In this document: one piece after another, positions 40,935-48,784 of the stretch | Layout: the number at the start of each line of letters is the position of its first letter | Position numbering within the stretch: the stretch's first letter is position 1 | The notes under the pieces: generated by a model | What the model saw: the letters and a program-made list of their open reading frames with translations, nothing else | Database searches by the model: none | Told to the model about the DNA's origin: nothing | Program-made: the position numbers and the translations under genes | Assembly (NCBI GenBank): GCA_040755215.1 | Contig: JBFMBG010000003.1 | Coordinates: forward strand, 1-64,000 | DNA length: 64,000 bases | Direction of reading: 5' to 3' | From: JAIMBK01 sp040755215 | GTDB lineage: Bacteria; Bacillota; Desulfotomaculia; Desulfotomaculales; Nap2-2B

Positions 40935-43544
40935 ATGGATATCAACCGTTTTACGCAAAAATCACGGGAAGCCCTGGCGGCGGCGCAGGCTCTGGCAGCG
41001 GAAAAAAATCACCAGGAAATTACGGGTAAGCACCTGCTGGCCGCCCTTTTAAGGCAGGAAGGGAGTCTGGCGCCGCGCTTCCTTGCCCAGGCGGGAGCCG
41101 ATCCGGCCGTCCTTGAGCAGGGGCTGGAAAACCTGCTGCGAAAAATACCTGCGGTATTCGGTGCGGCAGCCTCGCTGGCCGTCGGCGCGGGCCTGGCGCG
41201 GGTGCTTGCCCGGGCGGAAAAGGAAGCCCAGGCGTTAAAAGACGACTACGTCAGCGTTGAGCACATTTTGCTTGCCATGGTCGACGACGGAGAAGAAGAT
41301 TTGAAAGATCTTTTCCGGCAGGCGGGGGTGGACAGGAATTCCCTGTTGACGGCGCTGCGTGCGGTGCGAGGCGCCCAGCGCGTTACCAGCGACAACCCCG
41401 AAGCTACTTACGAGGCGCTGGAGCGCTACGGCCGGGACCTGACCAGGCTGGCCGGTGAAGGTAAGCTGGATCCGGTCATTGGCCGGGACGACGAAATCCG
41501 GCGGGTGATGGAAATACTTTCCCGGCGCACCAAGAATAACCCCGTGCTGATCGGCGAGCCGGGAGTGGGCAAGACGGCAATCGTCGAAGGGCTGGCCAGG
41601 CGAATCGTCGCCCGCGATGTTCCGGAAGGACTGAAAGAGAAGCGGGTGATCGCCCTGGACATGGGGGCGCTGGTGGCCGGGGCCAAGTACCGGGGTGAAT
41701 TTGAGGAGCGCCTCAAGGCAGTATTGAAAGAAGTGCAGGAATCCGCCGGGAAAATCATTCTTTTCATTGACGAGTTGCACACCGTGGTGGGGGCCGGCGC
41801 CGCTGAAGGAGCTATGGACGCCAGCAACCTCTTAAAGCCGATGCTGGCCCGTGGTGAACTGCGCGCCATCGGCGCCACCACCATTGAGGAGTACCGGAAG
41901 CACGTCGAAAAAGACGCCGCCCTGGAGAGGCGCTTCCAACCGGTGATGGTTAACCCTCCGTCGGTGGAAGACACCATCTCCATTTTGCGGGGGCTAAAGG
42001 AGCGCTACGAAGTGCATCACGGGGTGCGCATCCAGGACGCCGCCCTGGTAGCCGCGGCCGTTTTGTCCGACCGGTACATCACCGACCGCTTTTTGCCGGA
42101 TAAGGCCATCGATTTAATGGACGAAGCGGCGGCGCGCCTGCGCACGGAAATTGACAGTATGCCGACCGCCCTGGACGAAATTACCCGGCGCATCATGCAG
42201 CTGGAAATAGAGGAGGCCGCTTTAAAAAAAGAGCGAGACCAGGCTTCGCAGGAGAGACTGCAGAAGATCCAGAAAGAACTTGCCGACCTGCGCCTTGATG
42301 CCGATGCCATGAAGACCCAGTGGCAGGCGGAAAAGCAGGCCATCTCCCGGGTGCGGGCGATCAAGCGGGAGATTGAAGAAGTGCGCACGGAAATCGAAAA
42401 GGCCGAAAGGGAGTACGACTTAAACCGGATGGCCGAACTGAAATACGGGCGCTTGAATGAACTGGAGAGGAGGCTCAGGGCGGAAGAAGAACTCCTGGCC
42501 GGTAAACAGAAACACAACATGCTCCTCAAGGAAGAGGTCGACGAAGAGGACATCGCCAGGGTGGTCAGCCGGTGGACGGGCATCCCGGTAAGCAAGTTGA
42601 TGGAAGGGGAAAAGGAAAAGCTCATCCGCCTGGAAGAACTGCTCCACGAGCGGGTAATCGGCCAGGACGAGGCGGTGCGTGCCGTTGCCGATGCAGTGCT
42701 GCGGGCCCGCAGCGGAATCAAGGACCCCCACCGGCCGGTAGGCAGCTTCATTTTCCTGGGGCCGACCGGCGTAGGCAAAACCGAACTCTCCAGGGCGCTG
42801 GCCGAGGCCCTTTTCGACGACGAGCGCAACATGATTCGCCTGGACATGTCGGAGTACATGGAAAAGCACACGGTGGCCAGGTTAATCGGGGCGCCCCCCG
42901 GCTACGTAGGCTACGAGGAGGGCGGTCAGCTTACCGAGGCCGTGCGCAGGAAGCCCTACAGCGTGGTTCTTTTTGACGAGATTGAAAAAGCCCACGCCGA
43001 CGTTTTCAACGCCCTGCTGCAGATCCTCGACGACGGGCGGCTGACCGACGGCAAGGGCCGCACGGTCAACTTTAAAAACACCATCATCATTATGACTTCC
43101 AACATCGGGAGCCAGGAAATCCTGAACTTCCAGGAAAAGGGCGGCGATTACGAAAGGATGAAAGAGGGCGTGCTGGCTTTCTTAAAGCAGCATTTCCGCC
43201 CTGAGTTTTTAAACCGGGTAGACGAAATAATTGTCTTCCACGCTTTGGACCGCGAGCAGGTCCGGCAAATTACCGTTCTTTTGCTGAAGCGGCTGGCGGC
43301 CAGACTGGCGCAGACCATCGGTTGCACCCTGAAGTGGGACGACACCGCCGTGACTTACCTGGCGAACAAAGGCTACGATCCGGCTTTCGGGGCCAGACCG
43401 TTGAAAAGGACCATCCAGCAGGAAGTGGAAACGCCCCTTTCCCGCCAGATCGTCAGCGGTGCAGTGAAGCCGAAAGACGTCATTACTTTAAAAGGGGGTG
43501 AGGGAAGGATTTCTTTCGAGGTGAAACCGGCTTCCGGGGACTAA
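40935..43544 (+). CDS. clpB: Disaggregase ClpB
   Basis: Hexameric AAA+ disaggregase acting with DnaK. 869 residues from ATG 40935. N-domain (about 1-145), first AAA module with Walker A GEPGVGKTAIVEGLARR and FIDELHTVVGAG, the long coiled-coil middle domain (about 410-520) that contacts DnaK, and second AAA module with GPTGVGKTELSRALAEALF and RLIGAPPGYVGYEEGG. The middle domain identifies ClpB rather than ClpA/C. Overlaps nothing; it starts five bases after the cbpM stop. Last gene of the chaperone run. Confidence 0.96.
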   Translation: MDINRFTQKSREALAAAQALAAEKNHQEITGKHLLAALLRQEGSLAPRFLAQAGADPAVLEQGLENLLRKIPAVFGAAASLAVGAGLARVLARAEKEAQALKDDYVSVEHILLAMVDDGEEDLKDLFRQAGVDRNSLLTALRAVRGAQRVTSDNPEATYEALERYGRDLTRLAGEGKLDPVIGRDDEIRRVMEILSRRTKNNPVLIGEPGVGKTAIVEGLARRIVARDVPEGLKEKRVIALDMGALVAGAKYRGEFEERLKAVLKEVQESAGKIILFIDELHTVVGAGAAEGAMDASNLLKPMLARGELRAIGATTIEEYRKHVEKDAALERRFQPVMVNPPSVEDTISILRGLKERYEVHHGVRIQDAALVAAAVLSDRYITDRFLPDKAIDLMDEAAARLRTEIDSMPTALDEITRRIMQLEIEEAALKKERDQASQERLQKIQKELADLRLDADAMKTQWQAEKQAISRVRAIKREIEEVRTEIEKAEREYDLNRMAELKYGRLNELERRLRAEEELLAGKQKHNMLLKEEVDEEDIARVVSRWTGIPVSKLMEGEKEKLIRLEELLHERVIGQDEAVRAVADAVLRARSGIKDPHRPVGSFIFLGPTGVGKTELSRALAEALFDDERNMIRLDMSEYMEKHTVARLIGAPPGYVGYEEGGQLTEAVRRKPYSVVLFDEIEKAHADVFNALLQILDDGRLTDGKGRTVNFKNTIIIMTSNIGSQEILNFQEKGGDYERMKEGVLAFLKQHFRPEFLNRVDEIIVFHALDREQVRQITVLLLKRLAARLAQTIGCTLKWDDTAVTYLANKGYDPAFGARPLKRTIQQEVETPLSRQIVSGAVKPKDVITLKGGEGRISFEVKPASGD

Positions 43545-43617
43545 CGGGCCGGCGGAAGACGGCAAACACCGAAAAAATTGGCTGGAGAGCATTAAAAAAT
43601 TTAAGGAGGAATCAAGT

Positions 43618-43794
43618 ATGTCGTGGAAATGTTCCAATTGCGGTTACACCATCAATGAGGAGACCTATCCCGAGCGTTGTCCTTCGTGCAAAGAGGCCTG
43701 CGCCTTTCTGAACGTTACCTGCTACATACCCGACTGCGGCGGGCCGCGCCCGGATCTGATCGATGACCGCATCAGCAAAAAGGAAAAGGAATAG
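43618..43794 (+). CDS. Cysteine-rich rubredoxin-like mini-protein
   Basis: 58 residues, ATG 43618, with a perfect AAGGAGG nine bases upstream. Seven cysteines: WKCSNCGYTI (CxxC), ERCPSCKEAC (CxxC plus one), TCYIPDCGG. The two CxxC pairs 12 residues apart look like a zinc ribbon or rubredoxin knuckle pair as in the tail of rubrerythrin; the extra Cys-x4-Cys is unusual. Sits between clpB and hsp20, upstream of ferredoxin and rubrerythrin, so an oxidative-stress electron-carrier or zinc role is plausible but inferred. Confidence 0.75.
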   Translation: MSWKCSNCGYTINEETYPERCPSCKEACAFLNVTCYIPDCGGPRPDLIDDRISKKEKE

Positions 43795-43928
43795 TGGTAG
43801 TTAACAGTTTAACCGAAGTAAGCCGGGAAGCAGTTTTTTTCCAGGTTCAACGATTCCATCTAATTTCTATTCCTGGCCAGTTGCTGATTCCCAATCCTAA
43901 GCTCTTTTTTAAAAGGAGGGCGACTTGA

Positions 43929-44390
43929 ATGGCCATTGAAAAATACAGGGGAGGCTGGCTTAGTCCCTGGAATCCTTTCCGGGAACTAGAAGAAATCAGG
44001 CAGCGGATGGAGGACTGGTTTAAGCCTGTTTTTTGGCGGACCGCTCCTGTTGAAGGAGCTGTCTGGGCGCCTCCCATTGAGATGTACGAAGAAAAGGACC
44101 GTTACGTGGTCAAGGCGGAGATTCCCGGGATGAAAAAGGACGAGATCGAGGTTTCTATCACGGACAACGTTTTAACCATCAAAGGCGAGCGGAAAGCCGA
44201 AGGGGAGAAAAAAGAGAGCAGCTACTACTGCTGCGAGCGCTACTACGGCAGCTTTCTGCGGGCGCTCAACCTGCCGGGAAACGTCGACGTCAAAAAGATC
44301 TCCGCCGGCTACAAAGACGGCGTCCTGGAAATAAGCCTGCCCAAGACGGAAGAAGAAAAAGAGAAAAAGATCGAGGTCAAAATTGAATAA
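43929..44390 (+). CDS. Small heat-shock protein (Hsp20 / alpha-crystallin)
   Basis: 153 residues. N-terminal arm WNPFRELEEIRQRMEDWF, alpha-crystallin domain about 48-140 (YVVKAEIPGMKKDEIEVSIT, LTIKGERKAE, YGSFLRALNLPGNVD, AGYKDGVLEISLPK) and a short Lys/Glu tail with IEVKIE. ATP-independent holdase that hands clients to DnaK and ClpB, encoded just upstream. Strong AAAGGAGG site. Likely stress-induced, but no operator was identified. Confidence 0.94.
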   Translation: MAIEKYRGGWLSPWNPFRELEEIRQRMEDWFKPVFWRTAPVEGAVWAPPIEMYEEKDRYVVKAEIPGMKKDEIEVSITDNVLTIKGERKAEGEKKESSYYCCERYYGSFLRALNLPGNVDVKKISAGYKDGVLEISLPKTEEEKEKKIEVKIE

Positions 44391-44473
44391 CAGGAAAAGG
44401 CTGCTTCCCGGCTTTTTGCTTTTTTGAGTACTGCCCTGGAAAGGAAAACAAAACAAACGGAGGTTGCCGTGCA

Positions 44474-44671
44474 ATGCCTAAAAAACCTTATATTGAATCC
44501 GCCGAATGCATGGCCTGCGGCAGCTGCGCGGACTTGTGCCCGGGCGTTTTCCAACTCGACGAGGACCTTGGTTACGCGGTGGTGATTGATCCGCAGGGCG
44601 CTTCCGAGGACGAGATCCAGGAAGCCATCGATTCCTGTCCGGCTGCCTGCATTCACTGGGAAGAGGAATAG
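44474..44671 (+). CDS. Single-cluster [4Fe-4S] ferredoxin
   Basis: 65 residues. Cluster ligands in AECMACGSCADLCPGVF (CxxCxxCxxxC-type with the third followed by CPGVF) and a distal SCPAACIHWEEE. One cluster; the second binding site has degenerated, as in Fer/FdxA-like monocluster ferredoxins. Acidic C-terminus. Lies 29 bases before rubrerythrin, so it probably donates electrons to peroxide reduction. Confidence 0.9.
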   Translation: MPKKPYIESAECMACGSCADLCPGVFQLDEDLGYAVVIDPQGASEDEIQEAIDSCPAACIHWEEE

Positions 44672-44700
44672 TCATTAAAAATAAAAAAAGGAGGGTTTTT

Positions 44701-45273
44701 ATGGGTTTAAAAGGTACGCGCACCGAGCGCAACCTGTTGACTGCCTTTGCGGGCGAGTCGCAGGCCAGAAACCGCTACACCTATTTTGCCAGCCGGGCGA
44801 AAGCGGAGGGCTACGAGCAGATCGCGGCGGTTTTTCTGGAAACAGCGGACAACGAAAAGGAGCACGCGAAGCGGATCTTTAAATTCTTCGAAGGCGGCGA
44901 AGCGGAAGTTACCGCCTCGTTCCCTGCGGGGGTAATCGGTGATACGCTGGCCAACCTGAAAAGCGCTGCAGCCGGGGAAAATTACGAACATACGACGATG
45001 TACCCGGAGTTTGCGAAAGTGGCCGAAGAGGAAGGGTTTCCCGAAATCGCGGCGGTCTTGCGGGCCATTGCCAGGGCCGAGGTGGGGCACGAGGAGCGGT
45101 ACCGCAAACTCATCGCCAATATCGAGCAGGGAAAGGTTTTCCAGCGGGACCAGAAAGTGACCTGGAAGTGCCGGAACTGCGGGTACATGCACGAAGGGAC
45201 GAAACCGCCGGAAACCTGTCCGTCGTGCGACCATCCGAAGAGTTACTTTGAGCTCTTCTGTGAAAATTATTAG
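44701..45273 (+). CDS. Rubrerythrin
   Basis: Cytoplasmic non-haem di-iron peroxidase protecting anaerobes from peroxide. 190 residues: four-helix ferritin-like domain (about 1-140) with ESQARNRYTYFA, ETADNEKEHAKRIFKF and the second EXXH region ARAEVGHEERY, then a C-terminal rubredoxin domain WKCRNCGYMHEG ... CPSCDHPKSYFE with four Cys. GGAGGG site. Followed by a strong terminator. Grouped with ferredoxin and the Cys-rich mini-protein. Confidence 0.96.
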   Translation: MGLKGTRTERNLLTAFAGESQARNRYTYFASRAKAEGYEQIAAVFLETADNEKEHAKRIFKFFEGGEAEVTASFPAGVIGDTLANLKSAAAGENYEHTTMYPEFAKVAEEEGFPEIAAVLRAIARAEVGHEERYRKLIANIEQGKVFQRDQKVTWKCRNCGYMHEGTKPPETCPSCDHPKSYFELFCENY

Positions 45274-45317
45274 ACCTCCATACCGCTTTTTAGCGACACC
45301 AACAGGGGCAAAAGCCT

Positions 45318-45360
45318 TATGCCGCCGTCAAAAAAAGACGGCGGCATAAAAATTTTTTTT
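45318..45360 (+). terminator. Terminator after rubrerythrin
   Basis: TATGCCGCCGTC (45318-45329) pairs perfectly with GACGGCGGCATA (45337-45348), followed by an A then T-rich run. Confidence 0.9.
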
Positions 45361-45428
45361 CATATTTGAAGAACGGGCCGGCATAAAAATGAAATAGGAT
45401 ATTTAGCCAGGGGAGTAGATTTTCACCA

Positions 45429-45713
45429 ATGGAAGAACAGGCCAGGAACAAATTAACGCTTACCAACCGCCGGCAGCTGGTCTTTGAAGGAGTGCGCCTG
45501 GTCGAAAAATTTGACGATGAAGAAATTGTGCTGGAAACTAACATGGGGGCTCTTTTCTTAAAAGGAAATGATTTGCACATTACGCAACTCGATCTGGAAA
45601 AAGGTACGCTGCTGGCGGAAGGATTTTTTACCTGGTTGCAGTTCCGCGAGGAAAGCTCCGGCAGCAGGATGAAGGCAAAAGGAAAAGGGATTTTGGGGAA
45701 ACTTTTCAAGTAG
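45429..45713 (+). CDS. yabP: Sporulation protein YabP
   Basis: 94 residues of the YabP/YqfC family: beta-rich sequence LTLTNRRQLVFEGVRLVEKF, LETNMGALFLKGNDLHITQLDL, and GFFTWLQF near the end. Needed for spore-coat/cortex stages in Bacillus. A terminator separates it from yabQ (79 bases), where homologues are usually cotranscribed. The C-terminal Lys-rich tail (MKAKGKGILGKLFK) is typical. Confidence 0.92.
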   Translation: MEEQARNKLTLTNRRQLVFEGVRLVEKFDDEEIVLETNMGALFLKGNDLHITQLDLEKGTLLAEGFFTWLQFREESSGSRMKAKGKGILGKLFK

Positions 45714-45721
45714 GTACGAAA

Positions 45722-45746
45722 AAAAGCGCTTTTGCAGCGCTTTTTT
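45722..45746 (+). terminator. Terminator between yabP and yabQ
   Basis: AAAAGCGC (45722-45729) and GCGCTTTT (45737-45744) with a seven-base loop and a T run. Partial read-through would still allow yabQ transcription. Confidence 0.8.
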
Positions 45747-45791
45747 AGTTCCCATTTCAAATTTCTTCACCAAAACGGAGGTTGCCCCATT

Positions 45792-46238
45792 ATGGTTTTA
45801 GAGCAGGTTACAGCTTTTGCCTTAACGATCAGCCTCGGCTTGCTGGCCGGGTTCATTTACGACTTTTACAGGGCCCTGCGCAGAAGCCTGCGCCTGAAAA
45901 GAGCCGGCAGTTTTCTTGGGGATTTATTGTTTTGGCTTACTTTAACCGTTTTTGTTTTTGGGATGTTGATTCTGATTAATGCCGGCGAGGTGCGTTTTTA
46001 CGTAATCCTGGGGATGGCGCTGGGGGCCCTGGTTTATTTTAGTTTGTTCAGTAGATTGGGTTACGGAGCTATTTTGCTTTTTTTCCGTTTTTTCAGCAAA
46101 GCTTTTTTTTACCTGGTCAGCCTGTTAAATTCTTTGTGGCGAATAGTCACTTTTCCTTTTCGAATGATTTTGCTGGCCCTCGTCGGGCCCGTGGCTTTTT
46201 TCGCCAGGGTTTTAAAAGCAATCAAAAGACGCTTTTAA
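45792..46238 (+). CDS. yabQ: Spore cortex membrane protein YabQ
   Basis: 148 residues, largely hydrophobic with four to five predicted helices: VTAFALTISLGLLAGFIYDF, then DLLFWLTLTVFVFGMLILIN, VILGMALGALVYFSLFSRLG and a C-terminal helix pair. YabQ is required for cortex formation, in the mother-cell membrane. ATG 45792 has GGAGG upstream; the frame extends upstream to 45732 through the yabP terminator, which cannot be coding. Followed by the small helix-turn-helix gene. Confidence 0.9.
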   Translation: MVLEQVTAFALTISLGLLAGFIYDFYRALRRSLRLKRAGSFLGDLLFWLTLTVFVFGMLILINAGEVRFYVILGMALGALVYFSLFSRLGYGAILLFFRFFSKAFFYLVSLLNSLWRIVTFPFRMILLALVGPVAFFARVLKAIKRRF

Positions 46239-46346
46239 AAATTTTTTCTTACGCTAAGGAGGATTTTTCAAAGTGGTCTCGAAGGAATGTAATTAGTTTG
46301 TATTAATTTTGTATAAATCTTGTACTTGGATGCGGGGAGCCGCCAG

Positions 46347-46574
46347 ATGAAGGTGGAAATCCGGGGGGTTGAAAAATTAAGCTTTCGCGAACGCCAGGTG
46401 GTGGCGCTGAAAGAAATGGGTTATTCAAATGAGCAGATTGCCCGGCGCCTCAACTTAAGCGCCGGTACGGTGGCTACTTTGTTTAACCGGGCGCGCACCA
46501 AAGGATATGAAGTGGTTATTGTTATTCCCGGGGATCATCTGGGCATTTTTGGTTCAGATGAAGAGGAGGCTTAA
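46347..46574 (+). CDS. Small helix-turn-helix protein of the yabQ-divIC interval
   Basis: 75 residues. LSFRERQVVALKEMGYSNEQIARRLNLSAG is a LuxR/sigma-region-4-type helix-turn-helix (about 10-40), then VATLFNRARTKGYEVV. ATG 46347 has GGGGAG seven bases upstream; an earlier in-frame TTG at 46320 is less likely. No receiver or sigma domain is attached. Proteins like this occur between yabQ and divIC in related clostridia; targets are unknown. It is followed three bases later by divIC. Confidence 0.75.
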   Translation: MKVEIRGVEKLSFRERQVVALKEMGYSNEQIARRLNLSAGTVATLFNRARTKGYEVVIVIPGDHLGIFGSDEEEA

Positions 46575-46577
46575 AGC

Positions 46578-46931
46578 ATGGCTTCGCCGGCGGTAAAATA
46601 CTACCCCTTCCAGCAAAAAACGCCTTTTCGAAAAAAGCGTGTTTTTCGCCTTTCGAAAAGCAAGCTCCCGTTATTGGTGCTGCTCGTTTTGCTGTTTTAC
46701 CTGGCCATTACTTTTACCCTCCAGTTTCACAGGTTAGCCGCCTTGCACCAGGAAATCCGGCAGGTGCAGAAGCAAGTTACGGAATTGCAATCGAAAAACA
46801 ACGAATTACGTGAACAGTTAAAACGAGTGCAATCTGATTCGTATATAGAGCAGATGGCCAGGGAAAAGCTGGGCTTGATTAAGCCGGGCGAAGCCAGGAT
46901 AGTGCCGCTGGAACCCAGTCGCAAACAATAG
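46578..46931 (+). CDS. divIC: Septum formation initiator DivIC (FtsB-like)
   Basis: 117 residues: a basic cytoplasmic N-terminus (FRKKRVFRLSKSK), one membrane helix (LPLLVLLVLLFYLAITFTL, about 36-54) and an extracellular coiled coil (EIRQVQKQVTELQSKNNELR) ending in the conserved YIEQMAREKLGLIKPGEAR. Bitopic divisome protein with FtsL and DivIB. Three bases after the helix-turn-helix gene. Confidence 0.93.
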   Translation: MASPAVKYYPFQQKTPFRKKRVFRLSKSKLPLLVLLVLLFYLAITFTLQFHRLAALHQEIRQVQKQVTELQSKNNELREQLKRVQSDSYIEQMAREKLGLIKPGEARIVPLEPSRKQ

Positions 46932-46933
46932 TA

Positions 46934-46963
46934 TTGACATCTTTTTATTCTCCCGCATATAAT
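46934..46963 (+). promoter_or_regulatory. Sigma-A promoter for yabR
   Basis: TTGACA (46934-46939) and TATAAT (46958-46963) with an 18-base spacer, 46 bases before the yabR ATG. Both hexamers match consensus exactly. Confidence 0.85.
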
Positions 46964-47008
46964 TGAATTAAGTTTTTTCAGAGCTCCGGGGAGGATACTT
47001 GCAAAAGC

Positions 47009-47395
47009 ATGCCTGTAAAGGTTGGAGCTGTTTTAGAAGGCATTGTGACAGGAATCACTAATTTTGGTGCCTTCATTCAACTTCCCGATGGCGAGACCGG
47101 TTTGGTGCATATTTCTGAAGTAGCCCGGGTTTACGTCAAAGATATCAGAGACTTTTTAAAAGAAAAAGACAAGGTTACCGTAAAAGTCATTTCTGTAGAC
47201 GCCCGGGGAAAAATCGGCCTGTCCATAAAACAGGTTTACCATCTCGAAGACGATCTTGTCCGGCAGAAAAAGCCCGATAATATATCCTTTGAAGAAAAAC
47301 TGGCCCGCTTTTTAAAAGAAAGTGAGGAAAAACACCAGCACCTGCGCCGCAGCCAGGACGCCAAACGGGGCGGCCGGGGTTCCACCAGAGTCTAA
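47009..47395 (+). CDS. S1 RNA-binding domain protein (YabR-like)
   Basis: 128 residues. One S1 domain about 3-72 (GAVLEGIVTGITNFGAFIQL, GLVHISEVA, DKVTVKVISVDARGKIGLS), then a charged low-complexity tail ending RGGRGSTRV. General-stress/RNA-binding protein family of the divIC neighbourhood. It is the standard yabR position. ATG 47009 is 12 bases or more beyond the GGGGAGG at 46988, so spacing is long and translation may be weak. Confidence 0.88.
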   Translation: MPVKVGAVLEGIVTGITNFGAFIQLPDGETGLVHISEVARVYVKDIRDFLKEKDKVTVKVISVDARGKIGLSIKQVYHLEDDLVRQKKPDNISFEEKLARFLKESEEKHQHLRRSQDAKRGGRGSTRV

Positions 47396-47653
47396 ATCCC
47401 CCTCACCGGCAACCGTTTAAATTTTCCCCTGTCATTCCGTCCTGATTCCGCACCTGTTGCCAAACAAACCTCCGAACGAATCCCGTTTCCCAGGTTATTC
47501 AAAAGGGGCTTCAACCTTCTTGCCCGCGAGCTCTTTTTCAAGAATTTGTCATTTAATTTTATCCTGATTCATTTTCCGGTCCGGGGAGTATATAATATTA
47601 CCCAACTTTAAGGTTTCAGCTTAAAAATTTATCGGGACGGGGGAGAGGAAAGA

Positions 47654-48532
47654 TTGCGCGTGGCGGTAATCGATATTGGTACCAACTCCACACGCCTTTT
47701 AATTGCCGACGTGGGAAATGGAAGGTTAAGGGTACTTCATACCGGCCTGGTTACAACCAGGCTCGGGGAGGGTATTGAGGGAGGATACTTGCTCAGGCGG
47801 GCCATTGAACGGACGGTGACTGTGCTCAAAAAATACCTGCAGGTTGGGCAATCGTGGCAGGTAAAAAAGACGATAGCCGTGGCCACCAGTGCCGTACGCT
47901 GCGCTCTTAACAGGGAGAGTTTTTTAAGGATGGTTTTTGAGCAGACGGGTTTGCAAGTGAGGGTTCTTTCCGGGGAGGAAGAGGCACACTACGCATACCT
48001 GGGGGTAGTTAGCGGCTTGCCTGTTAATCCCGAAGAAGTGCTGGTTATGGACGTCGGCGGGGGAAGCACTGAATTTACCTGGCGCAAGGACGGCCGGCTT
48101 TATTTGCGGAGTGTTGACGTAGGGGCGGTACGCGCGACGGAAGGATCCTATACCGGGGAGCGCATCCGCCGGTTATTAGAGCCGGTTCTGAAAGAAATAA
48201 AGGAAATCCCGCCGGGTACCCTGGCTGGCGTCGGAGGGACCGTAACTACCCTGGCCGCCATGGCGATGGGCCTGCGGGTTTACGATCCCGTCCTGGTGCA
48301 TGGTTATGTTTTAAAGTGCGAACAGATTGCCGATCTTTTTACTCTGTTAGTGCGCACTCCGCTGGAAAGGCGCCGCCTGTTGCCCGGCCTCCAACCGGAA
48401 CGCGCCGATATCATTATCGCCGGAGTCTGGATTGTTCTTACCGTAATGAATGGTTTAGGGTTGGCTTCGCTGCTGGTAAGCGAAGCGGACATGATGCACG
48501 GACTCGCCTTAAATTGTCGAAATAAAAAATAG
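47654..48532 (+). CDS. Ppx/GppA-type exopolyphosphatase
   Basis: 292 residues, the catalytic core only, lacking the C-terminal HD half of E. coli Ppx (about 510 residues). ASKHA fold: VIDIGTNSTRLLIADV, ATSAVRCALNRESFL, VRVLSGEEEAHYAYLG, VMDVGGGSTEF and VGGTVTTLAAMAMGL. Hydrolyses polyphosphate and/or pppGpp; short forms in actinobacteria and clostridia are mostly exopolyphosphatases. TTG 47654. Its position between yabR and spoIIE is common in Peptococcaceae-type genomes. Confidence 0.9.
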   Translation: MRVAVIDIGTNSTRLLIADVGNGRLRVLHTGLVTTRLGEGIEGGYLLRRAIERTVTVLKKYLQVGQSWQVKKTIAVATSAVRCALNRESFLRMVFEQTGLQVRVLSGEEEAHYAYLGVVSGLPVNPEEVLVMDVGGGSTEFTWRKDGRLYLRSVDVGAVRATEGSYTGERIRRLLEPVLKEIKEIPPGTLAGVGGTVTTLAAMAMGLRVYDPVLVHGYVLKCEQIADLFTLLVRTPLERRRLLPGLQPERADIIIAGVWIVLTVMNGLGLASLLVSEADMMHGLALNCRNKK

Positions 48533-48580
48533 TTAATATTACCAGACATGACAATTATTGCTTGCCCCTTGTACTATAAT
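48514..48580 (+). promoter_or_regulatory. Spo0A-type promoter candidate for spoIIE
   Basis: TTGTCGAA (48514-48521), an exact Spo0A box core, lies near the end of ppx. It is followed by ATGACA (48548-48553) and TATAAT (48575-48580) with a 21-base spacer. The B. subtilis spoIIE promoter is known for an unusual 21-base spacer and Spo0A boxes, so the match is suggestive. Transcription from it would cross repeat copy B in the leader. Confidence 0.5.
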
Positions 48581-48581
48581 T

Positions 48582-48763
48582 TAAATTAATGATCAGGCAC
48601 AAAGTTTCCCAGGCACAAAGGCATAAAGTCTATATTCCCGGTACATTTCTCTTTGTGCCTCTGTGTCTTAGTGCCTTTATTTATTCCGCTTCGTGGAGAG
48701 TAGCTCCTTTTTATTCCATATATGGAAGGCAGAAAAAAAGAAAATTCCTATGGAATTAAATTT
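48582..48763 (+). repeat. Family 1 palindromic repeat, copy B
   Basis: About 180 bp between ppx and spoIIE, same orientation as copy C. Ordered pieces: ATGATCAGGCACAAAGTTTC, CCAGGCACAAAGGCATAAAG, TTTCTCTTTGTGCCTCTGTG, TTAGTGCCTTTATTTATTCC, TTCCATATATGGAAGGCAGA, then AAAATTCCTATGGAATTAAA. TTCCATATATGGAA is a perfect 14-bp palindrome. It ends four bases before the spoIIE ribosome site. Confidence 0.92.
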
Positions 48764-48784
48764 TAATGAGGGGTGGGTAAGCAA

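Noticed and set aside
48304..48549. Minus-strand ORF overlapping the ppx end
   Set aside because: Antisense shadow; it contains the Spo0A box by coincidence.
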